Shown here in pieces: positions 59,423 to 64,000 of a stretch of DNA of 64,000 bases. The stretch is taken from assembly GCA_963769765.1 (NCBI GenBank), contig CAVYNA010000003.1, forward strand, positions 186,001-250,000. The letters are read 5' to 3'. Positions within the stretch are counted from its first letter, which is position 1; each line of letters begins with the position of its first letter. The stretch is from Bog-756 sp963769765. GTDB taxonomy: Bacteria; Actinomycetota; Acidimicrobiia; Acidimicrobiales; RAAP-2. Position numbers and translations under genes: made by a program. The notes under the pieces are model-generated. The model was not told the DNA's origin. It searched no databases and saw only the letters and a program-made list of their open reading frames with translations.

Positions 59423-60256
59423 GTGCAGGTCGTCATCCTCGGGAGTGGGAGTCCACTCCCCGAGCCGGACAGAGCCGGTCCGTCGACACTCGTCCGCACG
59501 GACGCCGGTGACCTTCTCTTCGATTGCGGGCGAGGGGTTCTCCTGCGTGCAGCTGCCGTGGGCTCCGGTGCGGGCGCCCTCCGTGCGCTCTTCCTGACGC
59601 ATCTGCACAGCGACCACACCACCGATCTCAACGACCTGATCACGACCCGTTGGGTGAGCTCCTTCGAGCCGCGACCGCTCGACGTCCGCGGACCGGTCGG
59701 CACCGGGGCGCTCGTCACCGCGACCGAGGCGATGCTCGAGACGGACATCGGCTACCGGCTCGCGCACCACGCCGACCTCACGTGGCGACCGATGTCGACG
59801 GTCACCGAGCTCGAAGCCGGCGTCGTCTTCGAGGAGTACGGCGTGACCGTCACGGCCGCACCGACCGATCACGCCCCAGTCCATCCGACTCTGGGCTACC
59901 GGGTCGACGCGGACGGCGCCTCGGTGGTGGTCGCGGGGGACACCGTGCCGTGCCCGGGACTCGACGAGCTCTCGGCCGGAGCGGACCTGCTCGTCCACAC
60001 CGTGATCCGTGGCGACATCGTGAAAGAGTGGGGCGTTCCGAGGCTCGACGACATCCTCGGGTACCACTCGTCCGTCGAGGACGCCGCCGGGACGGCAGCG
60101 CGCGCCGGAGTCGTCACCCTCGTGCTCAACCATCCCGTTCCGGCTCCCGCCGCCGGGACCGAACAGTCTTGGTTGGACCTGGCGGCCGAGCACTTCGACG
60201 GACGGATCGTCCTCGCCAAGGACCTCACCACCTTCGATCTCGCCGATCATCGCTGA
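59423..60256 (+). CDS. MBL-fold hydrolase, RNase Z / AtsA-like
   Basis: A 277-residue metallo-beta-lactamase protein of the RNase Z-like branch, which includes arylsulfatase-type and tRNA 3'-processing enzymes. 'VVILGSGSPLPEPDRAGPSTLV' and 'LFLTHLHSDHTTDLNDLI' (H-x-H-x-D-H) are standard. 'DHAPVHPTLGYRVD', 'VVVAGDTVPC' and 'VLNHPVPAP' hold the other ligands. There is no exosite arm typical of true RNase Z, so tRNA processing is not claimed. The GTG at 59423 follows GGGGGA with good spacing. An imperfect GC hairpin follows the stop. Confidence 0.82.
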   Translation: MQVVILGSGSPLPEPDRAGPSTLVRTDAGDLLFDCGRGVLLRAAAVGSGAGALRALFLTHLHSDHTTDLNDLITTRWVSSFEPRPLDVRGPVGTGALVTATEAMLETDIGYRLAHHADLTWRPMSTVTELEAGVVFEEYGVTVTAAPTDHAPVHPTLGYRVDADGASVVVAGDTVPCPGLDELSAGADLLVHTVIRGDIVKEWGVPRLDDILGYHSSVEDAAGTAARAGVVTLVLNHPVPAPAAGTEQSWLDLAAEHFDGRIVLAKDLTTFDLADHR

Positions 60257-60470
60257 CCCGGTCGGGGGTGCCGACCCGGTGACACCGTCGGTTGCCACCC
60301 TCCTGATCAGGCACAACGCCGGTCAGCGTGCCAGCGGGGCGCTTCGGCGTCCCACGCGCCCGCTCAAGGTCGCCGACGATCCTGCCGATCACCTCTACGC
60401 CCGGCATGTCGCCGCACGCGGTCCCATGCCTGGGCCATCGATGAACTATGAGAGCAGCGGAGGCAGCCTG

Positions 60471-60983
60471 ATGAGTGACAAGTCCGAAGGTCCAGGTTGG
60501 TGGATCGCCAGCGACGGCAAGTGGTATCCGCCGGAGCTGCATCCGGCGGCACGTGGGGCTGCGGCACCCCCTGCACGACCGGTTCCGAGCGTCACACCGC
60601 ATGAGATCGCATCGGAGCAGCCGGCAGTGCAACACGCCGCGTCCCGACCGGACGCGCCCCAGCACGTCGCGGCGCAGCAGCCGGCGCCGCAGCGCTGGCA
60701 GAGCGCGGGCCAGTCCGACCACGTGGGTCCGCAATTCCCCGACCTGTTCCAGAAGGCTCTGCAGGGCAACCACGTGGCCGACGCCATCTCGGTCAAGTAC
60801 GACGGTGACGACGAGCGCAACACGACGGGCATGATCTACCCGACCCGCAGTGCTCCGGCGACGCCGAAGCAAGCGCAGCCGACCCCTGAGGTCGCCGGTG
60901 CCAGCGCCGGCGCGAGCGACGGCGCGGTGGGCAGCTTCAGCGGTGCCTCCGCGTCGAAGCGTCGGTGGCGGAAGGGCCACTGA
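60471..60983 (+). CDS. Small protein with WW-type 'ASDGKWYPPE' motif
   Basis: A 170-residue protein from the ATG at 60471, with GGAGG 7 nt upstream. The N-terminus 'EGPGWWIASDGKWYPPELHP' is a short domain repeated in many acidimicrobial and other actinobacterial proteins (DUF2510-like). The middle is Ala/Gln/Pro-rich and disordered, and the end is basic ('SKRRWRKGH'). A conserved patch 'HVGPQFPDLFQKALQGNHVADAISVKYDGDDERN' lies at about 85-120. No catalytic residues are seen. Function is unknown; a scaffold or regulatory role is only a guess. Confidence 0.7.
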   Translation: MSDKSEGPGWWIASDGKWYPPELHPAARGAAAPPARPVPSVTPHEIASEQPAVQHAASRPDAPQHVAAQQPAPQRWQSAGQSDHVGPQFPDLFQKALQGNHVADAISVKYDGDDERNTTGMIYPTRSAPATPKQAQPTPEVAGASAGASDGAVGSFSGASASKRRWRKGH

Positions 60984-61029
60984 GCGTTCGCCGAGTCGAC
61001 CGCCGCACGCGCCGTTCGTGCGCGGTCTC

Positions 61030-61935
61030 TCAGCTGGTCGAGTCGAGGTGCTCGAGGAGCAGTCGGTTGAGCTCGCCCGCCGCGAGCTCGGGGATCCAGT
61101 GGCTCACGCCGTCGAGCTCGACGAACCGGTACGGCCCGTCGACCCACCGGGCCGTCGCCTCGGCCGCGCTCCGGCCGAGCGCGATGTCATCCGTCGACCA
61201 GACGTACATCGTCGGGACCGACACGTTCCCGACGGACAAGACCGCCTCGAGATCGTTCGCCCGATACCAGTTGAGCGCAGCAGTGAGGGCGCCGGGGGCC
61301 GTCAGTGCCGCCAGGTACCGCGCCGCGGCGACCCCGTCGAGCCCGGACGACTCGTAGAGCTGGACGAGCCCGGCTCCGGAACCGTCGTCACCCAAGAGGA
61401 GTGCCTCCGGGACGTTCGGCTGGGCGAAGAGCGACAGGTACGACGAGCGCTCGGCCTGGTCGGGATCGCCTCCGCGGAGTGCGTCGGCCAGCGCCCTCGG
61501 GTGCGGGGTCGAGACCGCGGTGAGCGAGCGGAGCCGATCGGGATAGGACGCAGCGACCGCCCAGGCGACGTGGCCGCCCCAGTCGTGTCCAACCAGGTCG
61601 AAGGTCTCGACGTCGAAGGCGTCCGCGATGGCGACGACGTCGGCCGCCAACTCGTGCTCGGCGTAGGCCTCGACTTCGGCCGGTCTCGCACCCGGGGAGT
61701 AGCCGCGTTGGTCGGGGGCGACCACGCGGTAGCCGGACGATCCGAGGCCCACCGCCTGGGCCGCGAAGCTCCAGGACGTCTCCGGGAAGCCGTGCAGGAG
61801 GACGACCAGACGTCCCTCGGACGGGCCCGCGGCAAGCACGTCGAAGGTCCACCCGTTCGCCTCGACCACGCCGCTGGTGATCGTGGCGTCGTCGGCCGCG
61901 TCCCGACGGAGGTCCGTCCAGAGCTCACCGCTCAC
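61030..61935 (-). CDS. Alpha/beta hydrolase, epoxide-hydrolase-like
   Basis: A 301-residue alpha/beta hydrolase from a GTG at 61935. 'LVVLLHGFPETSWSFAAQAVGL' (H-G-F-P), 'DLVGHDWGGHVAWAVA' (nucleophile Asp), a cap at about residues 140-225, 'MYVWSTDDIALG' and 'VELDGVSHWIPELAAGELNRLLLEHL' (His) give the full triad. The H-D-W-G-G motif matches epoxide hydrolases. The frame is open further upstream only through a 9-bp repeat and antisense sequence. It is related in kind, but not close in sequence, to the enzyme at 29743. The substrate is unknown. Confidence 0.85.
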   Translation of the reverse strand: MSGELWTDLRRDAADDATITSGVVEANGWTFDVLAAGPSEGRLVVLLHGFPETSWSFAAQAVGLGSSGYRVVAPDQRGYSPGARPAEVEAYAEHELAADVVAIADAFDVETFDLVGHDWGGHVAWAVAASYPDRLRSLTAVSTPHPRALADALRGGDPDQAERSSYLSLFAQPNVPEALLLGDDGSGAGLVQLYESSGLDGVAAARYLAALTAPGALTAALNWYRANDLEAVLSVGNVSVPTMYVWSTDDIALGRSAAEATARWVDGPYRFVELDGVSHWIPELAAGELNRLLLEHLDSTS

Positions 61936-61960
61936 TGCCGACTCCGTCCGTGCCGTCCCA

Positions 61961-61998
61961 GCCGACGCATCCGACGCATCCGACGCATCCGACGCAGC
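61961..61998. repeat. 9-bp tandem repeat GACGCATCC
   Basis: Four copies of GACGCATCC just upstream of the hydrolase start. Confidence 0.8.
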
Positions 61999-62002
61999 CC
62001 AC

Positions 62003-62533
62003 TCAATCGTGTCCGTCCCGAACCGGCACGTCGAGGAGCTCGCGCCACGCGCCGAGGCGCTCCGCGACCCCTTCCGGCGTGAGCCGCAACGACTCCTCAC
62101 GCACCGCGTCCGCGATGGCCCGCCGGGCGAGGTAGTGGTGCGCGGCAGACCGGAACAGCGGGGCACGCGCCTCGACCAGGTCGGAGGGCGCGCCACCGAG
62201 GAAGCCCCAAAGGGTGAAGGCGAAGGCGAGGTCGTGGACGGTCGGCGCGCGGCCGAAGCGGGCCGACCGCCGCATGGCGACCGCGGTGCACCCCGCGATC
62301 GCGTCCTCCACTGTCTCGCCGGGTGCGACCACCAGCCGGTCCTCGAATCGGCGTGCGAGCTTGAGTGCGTACCCCTGGTCGGGACCCGGCGATCCGAGAG
62401 TCGTTCCCGACGGCTGGCCTGGCCCGCGGAGCTCCGACGGCCTCGACTGCGTCCAGATGCCGGGCACGCTGAGCTCGTAGGAGGGCCGGACCTGATCGGC
62501 CTCGGAGATCGGGACGTAGTTGGGCTGTGCCAT
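62003..62533 (-). CDS. Conserved protein of unknown function
   Basis: A 176-residue soluble protein. The first part ('YVPISEADQVRPSYELSVPGIWTQSRPSELRGPGQP') is extended. The rest is helical, with 'LARRFEDRLVVAPGETVEDAIAGCTAVAMRRSARFGRAPTVHDLAFAFTLWGFLG' and 'LRLTPEGVAERLGAWRELL'. The pattern occurs in actinobacterial proteins of unknown function. No signal, membrane segment or catalytic motif is recognised. It sits 30 bp downstream of the citramalate synthase gene on the same strand and may be cotranscribed. Confidence 0.7.
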   Translation of the reverse strand: MAQPNYVPISEADQVRPSYELSVPGIWTQSRPSELRGPGQPSGTTLGSPGPDQGYALKLARRFEDRLVVAPGETVEDAIAGCTAVAMRRSARFGRAPTVHDLAFAFTLWGFLGGAPSDLVEARAPLFRSAAHHYLARRAIADAVREESLRLTPEGVAERLGAWRELLDVPVRDGHD

Positions 62534-62563
62534 CGTGGAACTTTCTCTGCCCGCCGGGGGTCT

Positions 62564-64000
62564 TCAGCCGCCGGCCGGACCGGATGCGGGTGGCTGAGCG
62601 CTGTGCAGCAGACCGTAGACGATGGAGTCGGAGAGGGCCTGCCACGAGGCGGCGATGATGTTCTCCGAGACACCGATGGTCGTCCAGGTCCGGTTCCCGT
62701 CGGTCGAGTCGATGAGGACGCGGGTCACCGAGGCCGTGCCCTTGGCCGAGTCGAGGACCCGGACCCGGTAGTCAACGAGGTGCACCTCGTCGAGGGCCGG
62801 ATACCGGGGGCCCATCGCGGCCCTGACCGCGCCGTCGAGCGCGTTGACCGGACCGTTGCCCTCGGCCGTCGCGACGATCCGCTCGCCGCCCACCTGGAGC
62901 TTCACGGTCGCCTCCGTGGACGAGTGCCCGTCGTGGTCGGCGATGACCCGGTACGACTCGAGCTCGAAGAAGTCCTGTTCCCATCCGGTGGCCTGGCGCA
63001 GGAGCAGTTCGAGCGAGCCGTCGGCCACCTCGAAGTGGTAACCCTCGTACTCGAGCCGCTTGAGCGAGTCGAGCACGCTCGACATCGCCTCCGAGTCGAG
63101 GTCGAGTCCGAGCTCGGCCGCCTTCATCGAGAGGGTCGAGCGCCCGGCCATCTCCGAGACGACGAACCGGGTCCCGTTGCCGACGAGCTCCGGCGCAATG
63201 TGCTCGTAGGCATCCGACCTCCGCGCGATCGCCGAGGTGTGCAGACCGGCCTTGTGCGCGAAGACCGAAGCACCGACGTAGGGCTGCTGCGGGTCGGGAG
63301 CGATGTTGACCAGCTCGGCGATGTGATGGGAGACCGGTGTGAGGAGCTCGAGTCGCTCGCGTGGGATGGTCCCGACTTCGAGCTTGAGGGTCAGATCCGG
63401 GATCGTGGCCGACAGATCTGCGTTGCCCGCTCGTTCGCCGTACCCGTTGACGCACCCTTGGACGTGGGTCGCGCCCACGCCGACACCGGCCAGCGAGTTG
63501 GCAACCGCGCAGCCACCGTCGTTGTGGAAGTGGACGCCGACCTGGGTCTCGAACCGGGCGACCACGTCGGCGACGATGTGCTCGACCTCGTGGGGGAGCG
63601 TCCCGCCATTGGTGTCGCAGAGGACGAGCGCCTCCGCACCCGCCTCTTCGGCAGCCCTGAGGATGCGCATCGTGAAGTCGCGGTTCGCCTTGTACCCGTC
63701 GAAGAAGTGCTCGGCGTCGAGGAAGACACGGAGATCGTTCGCCCGGAGGAACGCCACCGAGTCCGCGACCATGGCCACTGCCTCGTCGAGCGTCGTGCGC
63801 AGGGCGTCGACGACGTGCATCTCGGAAGACTTCGCCACGATGCACACGGCCTCGGTCCGGGCGTCGACCATGTGGCGAAGCGTCTCGTCGTGCTCCGCCA
63901 GGACCCCGGCGCGGCGGGTCGAGCCGAAGGCGACCAGCGTCGAACGGGCGAGCGTGAGCTCGGTCGGCGCCCGCGCGAAGAATTCGGCATCCTTCGGGTT
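62564..64000 (-). CDS. cimA: Citramalate synthase CimA (N-terminus cut by window edge)
   Basis: At least 478 codons, running off the right edge in frame ('NPKDAEFFARAPTELTLARST' upstream of 63871). CimA condenses pyruvate with acetyl-CoA to citramalate, the first step of the threonine-independent isoleucine route. The catalytic domain has 'VFLDAEHFFDGYKANRDFTMRIL', 'ALVLCDTNGGTLPHEVEHIV', 'VGVHFHNDGGCAVANSLAGVGVGATHVQGCVNGYGERAGNADL' (metal-binding H-x-H, Asn) and 'GASVFAHKAGLHTSAIARR'. A LeuA-type regulatory domain follows ('GYHFEVADGSLELLLRQATGW', 'VNALDGAVRAAMGPRYP'), which in the family senses the end product. The length and 'FFxGYKAN' segment favour CimA over LeuA. Confidence 0.93.
   Translation of the reverse strand, partial: NPKDAEFFARAPTELTLARSTLVAFGSTRRAGVLAEHDETLRHMVDARTEAVCIVAKSSEMHVVDALRTTLDEAVAMVADSVAFLRANDLRVFLDAEHFFDGYKANRDFTMRILRAAEEAGAEALVLCDTNGGTLPHEVEHIVADVVARFETQVGVHFHNDGGCAVANSLAGVGVGATHVQGCVNGYGERAGNADLSATIPDLTLKLEVGTIPRERLELLTPVSHHIAELVNIAPDPQQPYVGASVFAHKAGLHTSAIARRSDAYEHIAPELVGNGTRFVVSEMAGRSTLSMKAAELGLDLDSEAMSSVLDSLKRLEYEGYHFEVADGSLELLLRQATGWEQDFFELESYRVIADHDGHSSTEATVKLQVGGERIVATAEGNGPVNALDGAVRAAMGPRYPALDEVHLVDYRVRVLDSAKGTASVTRVLIDSTDGNRTWTTIGVSENIIAASWQALSDSIVYGLLHSAQPPASGPAGG

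Noticed and set aside
60256..60284. GC-rich hairpin after the RNase-Z-like gene as a terminator
   Set aside because: The stem has a mismatch and no T-run follows; too weak to annotate as a terminator.

Overview
The window is 64 kb of high-GC, gene-dense bacterial DNA. It most likely comes from an actinobacterium of the class Acidimicrobiia. The evidence is: an actinobacterial SUF iron-sulfur set with SufU and a Rieske ferredoxin; a mycothiol-type enzyme; a 'WWIASDGKWYPPE' domain; 42-residue 'GYWLVASDGGIFAFGDA' repeats; and many promoters of the leaderless TANNNT type (hexamer, 6 nt, start codon). The class is an inference. No rRNA, tRNA, CRISPR array or insertion sequence was recognised. Sixty-one genes or gene remnants and one small candidate ORF are described.

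Layout. 0-1.5 kb: SoxR (cut by the edge) with a perfect SoxR box facing a questin-oxidase-like gene. 1.5-10 kb: housekeeping and lipid genes (acetyltransferase, thioesterase, DNA glycosylase, ThiE, acyl-CoA dehydrogenase, glyoxalase-II-like hydrolase, glycogen debranching-type enzyme). 10-22 kb: a broken-up SUF system: sufC-sufS-sufU on the plus strand, sufD-Rieske-second sufC on the minus strand, and sufB on its own. An LCP cell-wall ligase, an enoyl-CoA hydratase and a secreted lipase lie between these pieces. 22-31 kb: oligopeptidase, RodZ-tail-like membrane protein, a short-chain dehydrogenase with a histone-H1-like tail, RmlC-like epimerase, flavin reductase and hydrolases. 31-37 kb: MutY, then a MaoC hydratase, a long acyl-CoA dehydrogenase and a malyl-CoA-lyase-like enzyme that together fit the lower half of the ethylmalonyl-CoA pathway. 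37-43 kb: DUF885 peptidase-like protein, dienelactone hydrolase, NlpC/P60 hydrolase, SDR and an Lgt-like membrane protein.

43-47.7 kb is the most unusual part. It is a five-gene minus-strand unit resembling methylamine dehydrogenase (mau) maturation: a MauD-like thioredoxin, an unknown protein, a MauE-like membrane protein, a Tat-exported very Cys-rich protein that looks like the MADH light chain but is fused to six propeller-type repeats, and a polytopic membrane protein. 47.8-59 kb: an HNH (13E12-type) protein, then a lipid or steroid-type block (SDR, acyl-CoA synthetase, enoyl-CoA hydratase, thioesterase, FadA5-like thiolase, sterol-desaturase-like hydroxylase). TAGAAC-N2-GTTCTA boxes of KstR type lie near its promoters, and a second repeat-propeller protein sits inside the block. 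59-64 kb: RNase-Z-like hydrolase, small Acidimicrobiia-type protein, epoxide-hydrolase-like enzyme and citramalate synthase (cut by the edge).

Two general features stand out. Short tandem repeats (mostly 9- or 12-bp units, each with its own sequence) occur about every 3 kb, both between genes and inside low-complexity protein segments. In addition, three genes (first sufC, the MADH-like gene, the sterol-desaturase-like gene) and one remnant carry single-base frameshifts, some in homopolymers. These could be consensus errors rather than real lesions.
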